Source: Geomicrobium halophilum (GTDB lineage Bacteria; Bacillota; Bacilli; Bacillales; Marinococcaceae). Taken from it: a stretch of DNA of 64,000 nt. The notes beneath the pieces were generated by a model. It saw only the letters and a program-made list of their open reading frames with translations. It did no database searches and was not told where the DNA came from. A program made the position numbers and the translations under genes. Below are positions 34,835 through 43,274 of this stretch, one piece after another (within the stretch, counting starts at the first letter, position 1; the number at the start of each line of letters is the position of its first letter). The stretch covers positions 218,185 through 282,184 of the forward strand of contig NZ_JACHHJ010000002.1 in the NCBI RefSeq assembly GCF_014207655.1, in the 5' to 3' direction.

Positions 34835-35521
34835 ATGCTTAAGGTCGAGGGATTATACAAACGATTTTCGATTAGCAATGGAAAAACCATTGCGCCGATT
34901 CAAGACCTTCATTTTTCATTAGAACCATCAACATCCATAGGCATTGCCGGTCCCAGCGGGATTGGAAAATCATCGATTTTAAAATGCCTGCATCGAACGT
35001 ATTTATGCACGCAAGGTAATATATGGTATGATTCTATGCTCTATGGCTGGATTAATCTTGCAGAAGCAAGCGAGAGACAGATTATTGAAATACGTACCTA
35101 TGAAGTTAGTTATGTAAGTCAATTTTTGCGTGTCATTCCACGCGTTTCTTGTTTAGACATTGTAGCAGGTGAGCTTTTTCCAATGATTGAAAATATGGAA
35201 GCGGCAAGAATTCAGGCAAAGGATATTTTACAGAGATTAGGCATCCCTGAAAAACTATGGACCCTGTACCCCGCAACATTTAGCGGAGGGGAAAAACAAA
35301 GAATCAACTTGGCAAAATCCCTGATTAAAAAACCACGCCTGCTGTTACTAGACGAACCTACAGCTTCATTGGACGAAAACATGAAAGAGAAAGTTGTAGA
35401 GTTGTTACTGGAAATGAAGAAGGAAGGCACCGCGATGATCGGTGTTTTCCATGATTGGGAGACGATGGACGTCATCGTTGATCATGTTTTGGATATGACG
35501 CCATCTACGGCCAGTCAATAG
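34835..35521 (+). CDS. phnL: PhnL, C-P lyase-associated ABC ATPase
   Basis: This 228-aa ABC protein works with PhnI in forming the ribose-phosphonate intermediate. Walker A is GPSGIGKSS, the signature FSGGEKQRINLAKSL, Walker B LLLLDEPTASLDE and the switch region GVFHDWETMD. VSYVSQFLRVIPRVSCLDIV is typical of PhnL. It follows phnK by 44 bp. The Walker B is intact, in contrast to phnK. Confidence 0.93.
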   Translation: MLKVEGLYKRFSISNGKTIAPIQDLHFSLEPSTSIGIAGPSGIGKSSILKCLHRTYLCTQGNIWYDSMLYGWINLAEASERQIIEIRTYEVSYVSQFLRVIPRVSCLDIVAGELFPMIENMEAARIQAKDILQRLGIPEKLWTLYPATFSGGEKQRINLAKSLIKKPRLLLLDEPTASLDENMKEKVVELLLEMKKEGTAMIGVFHDWETMDVIVDHVLDMTPSTASQ

Positions 35522-35553
35522 TACAGTGAGACTCAGGAAAGGAGAAAAGCAAC

Positions 35554-36747
35554 ATGCATACAGGTTCCAGGCGGATTATTAATGGTAATATTGTCACTCC
35601 AACCGAGGTGTTGATCGGGGGTTCCATTGAAATGGAAAACGGAGTGATCACTGAGATTCTGCCACACTCCCGCGTACGTTCACTCGTACCTGACGATATC
35701 GATGCCCGAAACAACTGGATTATACCGGGGATTATCGATACACACAGTGACGCGATTGAAAAGGAAATTCAACCGAGACCAAGTAGTTTATTTGCACCGA
35801 AACAAGCGTTTATGGAACTGGAGAAAAAATTGGTTTTCCAAGGCATTACGACCATGTACCATTCGTTAAGCTTAAGAGAACATAAATCAGGTAAACAAAG
35901 AAGCAACGAGACGGTTGTAAACCTTCTGGAAGACATCAATGAAATGAAGCAACACTCGCGTTTGATCAACCATAAAACACATATCCGTTTTGAGGTTACA
36001 AATGTCAAAGCGATTCCGATCGTACGCGAGTGGTTGGAATTGTGCAAGATGGATCAACTATCATTTACGGATCATACGCCGGGTCAAGGGCAATACCGCA
36101 ATGGGAAAGAGCTAAAAGACTATATAATGTACACCCAACAGATGACCGAACAGGAAGCAGTACAATGGATGGATATGTACCTTGAGTTAGAAAGAATAGA
36201 TCACCGACACTTGCGGGAAATCGCAGATATCGCTCGTCGTCAAAATATACCGCTGTCATCACACGATGATGATACGTTGGAAAAAATTGATACAGCCAAG
36301 AGATGGCATGCTTCGATCAGTGAATTTCCCATAACTTTGGACATTGCCCAAGCGGCAAAAGAAGCTGGATTGTACGTTGTCATGGGCGCTCCGAACATCA
36401 TTCTTGGAGGTTCGCATAACAACAATTTATCAGCACTTGAAGCACTAAAAAGCGGTGCAGTAGATGTTCTCTGCTCGGATTACTATCCGCCCGCGATGCT
36501 GCAGGCGGCTTTTTACCTGTATAAACATGGCTTTCTCTCAATCCCTGAATCTATCAATTTGATCAGCTATAATCCCGCAAAAGCACTAAGCATTGAAAGC
36601 ACAGGCGCCTTAAAGCCTGGCTTGGACGCGGACATTTTGATCGTCAACGATAACAGCGTATACCCTGCTGTGGAACGCACGATTTTAAAAGGATTCACTG
36701 TTGGCCAATTGACTTATCAGCCAACAAAACAACCAACAAAGGGGTAA
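35554..36747 (+). CDS. phnM: PhnM, ribose 1-methylphosphonate 5-triphosphate diphosphatase
   Basis: This 397-aa amidohydrolase-superfamily enzyme removes pyrophosphate from alpha-D-ribose 1-alkylphosphonate 5-triphosphate before C-P cleavage. IIPGIIDTHSDAIEKEIQPR carries the metal-binding HxD. Further ligands are likely in FTDHTPGQGQY, PLSSHDDDTLEKI and VDVLCSDYYPPAM, and NPAKALSI is the usual C-terminal motif. AAAGGAG precedes the ATG. The stop overlaps the possible start of the next gene. Confidence 0.95.
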   Translation: MHTGSRRIINGNIVTPTEVLIGGSIEMENGVITEILPHSRVRSLVPDDIDARNNWIIPGIIDTHSDAIEKEIQPRPSSLFAPKQAFMELEKKLVFQGITTMYHSLSLREHKSGKQRSNETVVNLLEDINEMKQHSRLINHKTHIRFEVTNVKAIPIVREWLELCKMDQLSFTDHTPGQGQYRNGKELKDYIMYTQQMTEQEAVQWMDMYLELERIDHRHLREIADIARRQNIPLSSHDDDTLEKIDTAKRWHASISEFPITLDIAQAAKEAGLYVVMGAPNIILGGSHNNNLSALEALKSGAVDVLCSDYYPPAMLQAAFYLYKHGFLSIPESINLISYNPAKALSIESTGALKPGLDADILIVNDNSVYPAVERTILKGFTVGQLTYQPTKQPTKG

Positions 36748-36752
36748 TGAAA

Positions 36753-37688
36753 ATGGTTCAGGATGTAGGAGTAAGCATTTCTTCCTATGGCGAAGTGGCT
36801 GATATGGGATCATTACAGTTGAAACTAAAAAAAATTGAATCCCTGGGTTTGCAGGCTGTTGAACTCCCCGTGCAAGGGTTGCAGCTTCTAAAAAACGGCG
36901 TGTTGAATCGGGAACGGCTATCCGGATATAAAGAGATACTCCGCCAATTTGACCTTCAATATGCCTTGCACCTTCCACATTATTTAAATCTCAGTCGTCC
37001 TACAGAACCGCGAGTAGAAAAGGATATTTTATTTGCTTCCATAGATGTCGCGGAAGAACTCGGGGTACGCACACTTGTTTACCACCCAATCCGCTTTATT
37101 GGTGAAGAGCAATTTTTGCATCCTCACTCTTGGTCTGTGTTCAATGCTGCGGAAAAAGAAAAGATGCTTTATGAAGAGCGGCAAATCCTAACGACTGCCG
37201 GCGAACAAGCAAAAAAATCCAACCTTGTTATCGGCATGGAAAATATGCGTCCGTTTCTTGATCGTACAGACTATTGCTATGCGGTGAACCCCGGTTTGCT
37301 TGTGGAGCAAGTTAGAGAGATCAATCATTCTCATGTGGGGTTGACTTTAGACGTTGGTCACCTTCACATAGCAACGAATATATACGACCTTGACTTCAAA
37401 GAACAACTGATGTTGATGGCTCCTCACCTCGTGCACCTTCATATTCATGACAACTTTGGAAAAGCTTGTTTCTCGACGGAGAAAAACCAATACGAACTTA
37501 TCCCCCAGGGCAGGGGTGACATGCACGCGCCTATCGGTTCAGGGAGTGTACCGTTTGACCTGGTAGTAGACTTGCTTCCCGATACCTATCCCGGGATGAT
37601 GATCCATGAGCTTCGCCCTCTCTATGAAGATCGGTGGAGTGAAATAGCACTGAAATTATCGAAAGACAGCATGCCATTTACACAATGA
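36753..37688 (+). CDS. Xylose isomerase-like TIM-barrel metalloprotein of the phn operon
   Basis: This protein of about 311 aa belongs to the AP-endonuclease 2/xylose isomerase-like TIM-barrel family. Metal-ligand candidates are visible at the right strand ends: VIGMENMRPF, TLDVGHLHIATN, HLVHLHIHDNFG, GSGSVPFD and MIHELRP. It directly follows phnM, and ATG 36747 (overlapping the phnM stop) or ATG 36753 (better spaced from AAGGGG) could start it. The operon lacks phnN and phnP, so this enzyme may process a ribose-phosphate product of C-P cleavage such as the 1,2-cyclic phosphate. That role is inference. Confidence 0.8.
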   Translation: MVQDVGVSISSYGEVADMGSLQLKLKKIESLGLQAVELPVQGLQLLKNGVLNRERLSGYKEILRQFDLQYALHLPHYLNLSRPTEPRVEKDILFASIDVAEELGVRTLVYHPIRFIGEEQFLHPHSWSVFNAAEKEKMLYEERQILTTAGEQAKKSNLVIGMENMRPFLDRTDYCYAVNPGLLVEQVREINHSHVGLTLDVGHLHIATNIYDLDFKEQLMLMAPHLVHLHIHDNFGKACFSTEKNQYELIPQGRGDMHAPIGSGSVPFDLVVDLLPDTYPGMMIHELRPLYEDRWSEIALKLSKDSMPFTQ

Positions 37689-37752
37689 TTACACAGAAAA
37701 AACGTTAGATTTATATCTGTCCTTTATTATTAAATGGAAAGGGGAGAAAATT

Positions 37753-38499
37753 TTGGCTGAAACTGTTTTGGAATTACGTGACGTAAAGAAAGTGTTCTCA
37801 GATGGTACGGAAGCGTTAAAAGGCATTACATCTACAGTGAAAAAAGGTGAACTGGTTTCTATCATTGGTTCGAGTGGCGCAGGGAAAAGCACGCTTTTAC
37901 GTTCGATCAACCGTCTCAACGATCCTACTGGAGGGGAAATCCTGTTTCAAGGTAAAAATATATTATCTTTTAAGAGGAGGGATCTACGCCAGTATCGGCG
38001 CCATATGGGGATGATTTTTCAGGGTTATAATTTAGTCAAAAGATCAAGTGTGATCCAAAATGTGTTGCATGGAAGGCTTGGATATATGAACACATTATCC
38101 GGTGGATTTGGGCATTTTAGCAAGGAAGATTCATTCTATGCTTTGGAAGTTTTGTCAAGAGTCGGTCTCAAAGACCAAGCATTCAAGCGGGCGGATGAAT
38201 TAAGTGGCGGTCAACAACAACGGGTAGGTATAGCCCGCGCCATTGCCCAAAATCCTGATATCTTGTTGGCGGACGAGCCGATCGCCAGTCTCGATCCAAA
38301 TTCCTCATGGAATGTCATGAATTATTTAAAGCAAATTTCAAAAGAGGATGAAATCACGACAATTGTGAATTTACATCAAGTTGATTTTGCCAGAGAATTC
38401 GCTGATCGTATCATCGGTGTTAAAGCAGGGGAAATTGTCTTTGATGGACCACCTGCGCACCTCACGGAACGAAAAACTCAAATGATTTACACCACTTAG
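37753..38499 (+). CDS. phnC: PhnC, second phosphonate ABC transporter ATPase
   Basis: This 248-aa ABC ATPase has Walker A GSSGAGKST, Q-loop GMIFQGYNLVKRSSVIQNVL, signature ELSGGQQQRVGIARAI, Walker B LLADEPIASLD and switch His in IVNLHQVDFAREF. These fit PhnC. It starts at TTG 37753 after GGGGAG. It begins a second transporter set (C-E-E-D) 64 bp after the TIM-barrel gene and may be transcribed with the upstream operon. Confidence 0.93.
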   Translation: MAETVLELRDVKKVFSDGTEALKGITSTVKKGELVSIIGSSGAGKSTLLRSINRLNDPTGGEILFQGKNILSFKRRDLRQYRRHMGMIFQGYNLVKRSSVIQNVLHGRLGYMNTLSGGFGHFSKEDSFYALEVLSRVGLKDQAFKRADELSGGQQQRVGIARAIAQNPDILLADEPIASLDPNSSWNVMNYLKQISKEDEITTIVNLHQVDFAREFADRIIGVKAGEIVFDGPPAHLTERKTQMIYTT

Positions 38500-38519
38500 G
38501 ATAAGGAGGTCAAGGTTGA

Positions 38520-39386
38520 ATGAGCAGATCCGTTGAAGGTACTTTAGAACAGCCACTGGAATTGCCGCCGCGTACGGAAAATAAAGATCTTCTTGGACTG
38601 TACAAGGATTGGCAACGCAGAAAGAAGATGGTGCGAAAAAATCGCGCGTGGATTTTGGGCATTATATTTTTGGCAGTCGTCTGGTCATGGTATGCAACCG
38701 AGTTTACCCTTCTTTATTTGATTTCGGGTGCCGGCAATATCGCTGCATTTATTGCAACGGATTTATTCCCGCCTGATTTATCAAGCATCCCCATGTTCAT
38801 AGGCCCTGCACTGGAAACATTGTATATGAGCTATGCGGGGATGGTAATTTCGGTGGCCATTTCTTTGATTTTAGCCTTTTTGATCGCCCGCAATATGAAG
38901 TTCCACCCCATCATTTCTTTTATCTGTCGCTCTATTGTTACGTTTTTGCGGGCAGTACCGGCGCTTGTGTGGGGGATCATTCTTGTCTCAGCGATTGGCC
39001 TTGGTCCTTTTGCCGGAATGGTCGCCGTTGCGCTCTCAGGTGTTGGTATTTTAGGGAAAGCGTTCTCCGACATTGTTGAAGAAATTGACATGGATCAGGT
39101 AGGGGCAGTGAAAGCGACAGGTGCTAACTGGTTTCAAGTCGTGGGGCAAAGCGTATGGCCGCAGTTTAAGAGCGGTTTCGTAGGTTGGTCGCTATACAAG
39201 CTTGATTTAAACATCCGTGAGGCTGCCGTTCTCGGGATGGTTGGCGCCGGGGGAATCGGGATTGTCCTGGAAAGAAGCATCAGTCTCTTTCAATACCAAG
39301 AAGCGGCGATGGGCATCTTAATGATCTTCGCCTTGATTTTACTCGTAGAGTTCACCACTGCAAAAATTAGGGAGAGAATACTATGA
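38520..39386 (+). CDS. phnE: PhnE, phosphonate ABC permease subunit 1
   Basis: This 288-aa permease has an N-terminal cytoplasmic stretch of about 40 residues, then about six helices. It shows the family motifs VTFLRAVPALVWGIILVSA, AVKATGANWFQVVGQSVWP and LGMVGAGGIGIVLERS. It pairs with the next permease to form a heterodimeric pore. The stop overlaps the next start (ATGA). Confidence 0.92.
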   Translation: MSRSVEGTLEQPLELPPRTENKDLLGLYKDWQRRKKMVRKNRAWILGIIFLAVVWSWYATEFTLLYLISGAGNIAAFIATDLFPPDLSSIPMFIGPALETLYMSYAGMVISVAISLILAFLIARNMKFHPIISFICRSIVTFLRAVPALVWGIILVSAIGLGPFAGMVAVALSGVGILGKAFSDIVEEIDMDQVGAVKATGANWFQVVGQSVWPQFKSGFVGWSLYKLDLNIREAAVLGMVGAGGIGIVLERSISLFQYQEAAMGILMIFALILLVEFTTAKIRERIL

Positions 39387-40183
39387 GTGAAATGAAACAA
39401 GAAAAAAATCGAACAACGAAAAATCTGATCATTACAGTGGCAGCTGTATTCTTTTTCTTCAGTTTGTTCCAACTGGACGTCATTTCAGAAACTTTTTTGG
39501 CATCTTTTGATGGTCTGCTAGGCATTACGTCTACGATGTTTCCCCCGACTTTAGACGAACCAATTGATATTTTCGGGGCAGCTGTGGAGTCGTTGCAAGT
39601 TGCCATTATGGGGACGGTGTTTGGCATTCTATTTTCTATATTGCTAGCGGCGTTCGCGGCCAGGAATTTAGCGCCTCATTGGTCCATAAGTTACGCTGTC
39701 AAAACGTTTGCGGCATTCGTAAGGGCTGTTCCTGCATTAATCTGGGCGCTCCTGTTCATCGTTGCCGTTGGGCTTGGCCCAACACCCCGGATATTGGCTC
39801 TCGCTGTTAACAGTATCGGGATGTTGGTGAAAATATATGCGGAATCGATCGAAGAAATTGACGAGAGTGTGCTTGATGCAGTCAAAGCGACCGGGGCTTC
39901 CAAATTTCAAGTCATTATGCAAGGGGTTGTGCCGATGCTCCTTAGTACATTTATTTCCTGGTCGGTCTTCCGTTTTGACATCAACATTCGTTATGCTGCC
40001 GTTCTTGGTGTTGTTGGCGCAGGTGGGATTGGCTGGGAACTTGTGAGGGCATCAAGAATGCTTGCATATGACCAAATGCTCGCAATCACACTCGTAATAT
40101 TCGGGATGATTTTGGCAGTAGAGATGTTGACGCGTTTCATGAAAGATCGTGTAATACAAGTCAATGCAAAAGCGAGCAGTTAA
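39383..40183 (+). CDS. phnE: PhnE, phosphonate ABC permease subunit 2
   Basis: This 266-aa permease is paralogous to the preceding one. It has FAAFVRAVPALIWALLFIVA, AVKATGASKFQVIMQGVVP and LGVVGAGGIGWELVRAS, with about six membrane helices. It starts at ATG 39383 overlapping the upstream stop by 4 bp. Split permeases (PhnE1/PhnE2) are common in Firmicutes phosphonate transporters, while the first transporter in this window has only one. Confidence 0.92.
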   Translation: MSEMKQEKNRTTKNLIITVAAVFFFFSLFQLDVISETFLASFDGLLGITSTMFPPTLDEPIDIFGAAVESLQVAIMGTVFGILFSILLAAFAARNLAPHWSISYAVKTFAAFVRAVPALIWALLFIVAVGLGPTPRILALAVNSIGMLVKIYAESIEEIDESVLDAVKATGASKFQVIMQGVVPMLLSTFISWSVFRFDINIRYAAVLGVVGAGGIGWELVRASRMLAYDQMLAITLVIFGMILAVEMLTRFMKDRVIQVNAKASS

Positions 40184-40227
40184 TCCTTGTTGATGGTATT
40201 AAAATCTGATAAAGGTGGAGGTTTATC

Positions 40228-41205
40228 GTGAAAAAATTTCATTTGCGTCCTTTTGCTTTGGTCGGTCTTTTGTTAATGGGCACAGCTTGTGAATCCGAGA
40301 CAAGCGGGGAGCAATCAGACAACCAAGAAGCGGAAGGGTCGAGTGAAGAAGCCGCTGCTGAAGAAGGAGAAGGACCAGCAGAACAAGATGATTGGCCGGA
40401 TCCTTTAGTCTATGGCATACTGCCTTCTGAAGATGAGCAGGAATTATCGGACGAATATGAACCGTTAGCCGGCTATCTATCTGATGAACTCGGTGTAGAC
40501 GTTGAGTTTCACGTCGGTACTGACTACAACGCGATGATTGAAGCCATGGCCAATGATCATATCCACGTGGCACATTATGGGCCATTTTCCTATGTGCTTG
40601 CCAATGAGCGCTCAGGTGGAGAAGCTTTTGCCATGGGGATCGAAGCTGAGGGCGAGGAGACGTATCAATCCAATATTGTGACGTTGGAAGACAGCGACAT
40701 TGAATCAGTCGAGGACCTTAAAGGGAGTGACATCGCCTTTGTCGATCCAGCTTCTACGTCAGGTCATTTATTTCCGATGTCCCATTTGGTCAATACATTA
40801 GACAGCAGTATGGAAGAAGTGGAATCTATGTTTGAGAACGTGACTTTCGCTGGAGGGCACGATACAGCCATGCTCGCGCTATTAAATGGAGATGTGGACG
40901 CCGCGGGTGTTGGCGATTTTATCGTTGATGATGTCGAGCACGAAAATATTGATCAAGTTCAGATTGTCGATGAAACCGATGAAATTCCTCATGGACCGGA
41001 AACCATTCAAAGTGATCTTCCTGAAAGTTTAAAAGACGCGGTAGTCGAGGCATTTTTAACAATGGATGAAGACCCGGAAGTGCAAAATTTCTTGGAGGAT
41101 CGAGATAACCAAGCAGGATTCATTGAAGTAGAGGACAGTACTTACGATATCATACGTGAGACATCTGACGCTTTGGAGATGTCTCCGGAAGCGCTAATGG
41201 AATAA
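40228..41205 (+). CDS. phnD: PhnD, second phosphonate-binding lipoprotein
   Basis: This 325-aa lipoprotein has a signal peptide with lipobox MGTAC (Cys about residue 20), an acidic linker, then a PhnD domain: LVYGILPSEDEQELSDEYEP, VGTDYNAMIEAMAND, HVAHYGPFSYVLA, DPASTSGHLFPMSHLV and FAGGHDTAMLALLNGDVDA. It is the binding protein of the phnC-E-E transporter. It starts at GTG 40228 after AAGGTGGAGG. The C-terminus YDIIRETSDALEMSPEALME provides the template showing that the next phnD is frameshifted. Confidence 0.93.
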   Translation: MKKFHLRPFALVGLLLMGTACESETSGEQSDNQEAEGSSEEAAAEEGEGPAEQDDWPDPLVYGILPSEDEQELSDEYEPLAGYLSDELGVDVEFHVGTDYNAMIEAMANDHIHVAHYGPFSYVLANERSGGEAFAMGIEAEGEETYQSNIVTLEDSDIESVEDLKGSDIAFVDPASTSGHLFPMSHLVNTLDSSMEEVESMFENVTFAGGHDTAMLALLNGDVDAAGVGDFIVDDVEHENIDQVQIVDETDEIPHGPETIQSDLPESLKDAVVEAFLTMDEDPEVQNFLEDRDNQAGFIEVEDSTYDIIRETSDALEMSPEALME

Positions 41206-41423
41206 GGGAACATTAAAGTTTGGACAAATAACTTAGTAGATAATTTACGTTGGCTCTATAACTCCTTAATATTTAGCGTTTATAGTGGAAAGTGACAGCG
41301 CCTATAAGGATATGAGAGGAGGTTCACTCTGTTGGCTGTCACACGAACAAACATGTATTAAAAGGTTTATAGCCATATGAATCACGAATTTTTGAAAAAG
41401 TAAAAATAGTGAGGAGAAAAATC

Positions 41424-42335
41424 ATTAAAAAAATTAAACGGAAAAAACTGGTCCTTTTACCTTTTTGCGTATCAACAATGTTGGTACTGGTCGCATGTGC
41501 AGAAGAAGAATCTTCTGATTCTGATAATGGTGAAACAGCAAATGAAGCTGCAGAAGCTGAGGGAGAAGTAGAAGAGAGTGCTGATGAATGGCCTGACGAA
41601 CTTGTAATGGGCGTTATCCCTTCTGAAGAAGAGACGGAAGTGTCACAGCGTGTAGAATCGTTTGGTGAAGAATTAGGAGAAAATTTGGGTATTGATGTAG
41701 AAGTATTTATGGGGACAGACTACAACGCTATCATTGAAGGAATGGAGAATGAACATGTTGATATCGCATTCTTAGGTCCCTTCGCCTATATTTTGGCAGA
41801 AGAACGCAGTGATGCTGAAGTGTTCGCCATCGGTGCGGAAGGTGAAGACGATATTACTTATAAAAGTGCATTTATTGTGCCGGAAAATTCAGAAGCTGAA
41901 GAGCTCGCTGATCTTGAAGGACAAGACTTTGCATTTGTAGACCCTGCATCCACTTCAGGACATATTTTTCCTCGCTCAGCCGTTATCGATGAAATAGGCG
42001 TCACAAATGATGAAGTAGAAGATTTTTTTGGTAATGTCAGTTTTTCAGGCGGTCATGATACTTCTATTTTATCGGTAATAAATGAAGATGTAGATGGAGC
42101 AGCAATAGCAACAGATGTGATGGAAGCTATGCTTGATCAAGGTCAAGTGAGCGAGGAGGATTTCAAGATTATTAATGCTTCCGATGATATTCCGCGTGGA
42201 CCTGACGCTTATCGAGCGGGACTTCCAGAAGACCTTAAAGAAGAAATCGAAGCTTTTTATTTTGATTATGAGGATGAGCAGTTTTTTGAGGAACGAGGCA
42301 TCAGCGGCTTCTACCCTATTGATGACGAAGCCTAG
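41424..42335 (+). CDS. phnD: PhnD, third phosphonate-binding lipoprotein, C-terminally frameshifted
   Basis: This lipoprotein has a signal peptide ending in VLVAC, an acidic linker and PhnD motifs GTDYNAIIEGMENEHVDIAF, LGPFAYILAEERS, DPASTSGHIFPRSAV and FSGGHDTSILSV. The frame closes with TAG at 42333, but the expected last 19 residues (DIVRQTSGDLGMSPEELLD) follow at once in the +2 frame to TAA 42392-42394, so one base has probably been lost. GTG 41409 overlaps the ribosome site; ATT 41424, 7 bases after GAGGAG, is the better-placed start. It lies downstream of the complete transporter and may be an orphan or decaying copy. Confidence 0.8.
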   Translation: MKKIKRKKLVLLPFCVSTMLVLVACAEEESSDSDNGETANEAAEAEGEVEESADEWPDELVMGVIPSEEETEVSQRVESFGEELGENLGIDVEVFMGTDYNAIIEGMENEHVDIAFLGPFAYILAEERSDAEVFAIGAEGEDDITYKSAFIVPENSEAEELADLEGQDFAFVDPASTSGHIFPRSAVIDEIGVTNDEVEDFFGNVSFSGGHDTSILSVINEDVDGAAIATDVMEAMLDQGQVSEEDFKIINASDDIPRGPDAYRAGLPEDLKEEIEAFYFDYEDEQFFEERGISGFYPIDDEA

Positions 42336-42408
42336 ATATCGTTCGCCAAACATCGGGAGATCTGGGGATGAGTCCTGAAGAATTATTAGATTAAAACAGA
42401 GGAGAAAC

Positions 42409-43141
42409 TTTGGAGCACGAGGAAGCTATCCGGAAAACACACTGCTCAGCTTCCAAAAGGCGATTGAAGAAGATGTCTATGGATTGGAAATTGACGTTCA
42501 TATGTGACTGCTGATGGGGAGATTGTCGTCATTCATGATGAACAGCTGGGGCGGACGACGAATGGAGAAGGTTATGTGAAAGATCTAACCTTTGAACAAA
42601 TAAAACAGTACAGTGCCGGTTCTCGTTTTTCATACTTTCGAAATTACGAAGAATCTTGGGATCTTGAGAACGTTCCATCATTGCTAGAGGGTCCTTGAAC
42701 TGCTAGGGCCATACGATATCGAATTAAATATTAAATTGAAGACAGATCGAGTGTTTTATACAGGAATTGAAGAAAAAGTGCTCGCACTTTTCCATCAATA
42801 TGGGGGAGATCGAAAAGTCATCTATTCTTCGTTTCATCTGCCTACATTACTTCGGCTTAAAGCGTTGGTTAGAAACGACAGTTATTGCCCTGATTACTCG
42901 AGAGATTTCGCATCCCGGTGATTATATACAACCCCTGGAGTTAGAAGGCTTACATCTTGATGTAAACAGTGTATTGTCAAATGTCCATCAATTGAGAGGC
43001 ATGTTTGGCGATTTACGCGTTTGGACAGTAAATGAAAGCAATGAGATTAAACAGCTTCTAGATCTGAATGTGAATGCAATCATCACGGATTATCCGGCAA
43101 AAGCTGCCTTCATTAAAAGTGAACGGATGTCTTACGCTTAA
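42409..43141 (+). pseudogene. Decayed glycerophosphodiester phosphodiesterase
   Basis: Fragments in several frames read GARGSYPENTLLSFQKAIEE and YGLEIDVHM up to a stop, then TADGEIVVIHDEQLGRTTNG, PYDIELNIKLKTDR and VIYSSFHLPTLLRLK. A last part reads DYIQPLELEGLHLDVNSVL and VWTVNESNEIKQLLDLNVNA. Together they cover a cytoplasmic UgpQ-type enzyme of about 240 aa. The start codon and the first catalytic His-Arg are lost (FGARG instead of HRGARG), and at least three frameshifts or stops follow. The ribosome site GAGGAG is still present. Confidence 0.88.
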
Positions 43142-43274
43142 TGAAGAAACCCAAGTGGGTATAAATAAATTAAGGCTTTTAACTAGTTGAGTTTGAGAAA
43201 GACATTTATCGACATATTACACATACTCGCTTGCAAGGTAACAAAATTTAATCATCAAAGGGTGGATATCGGCG

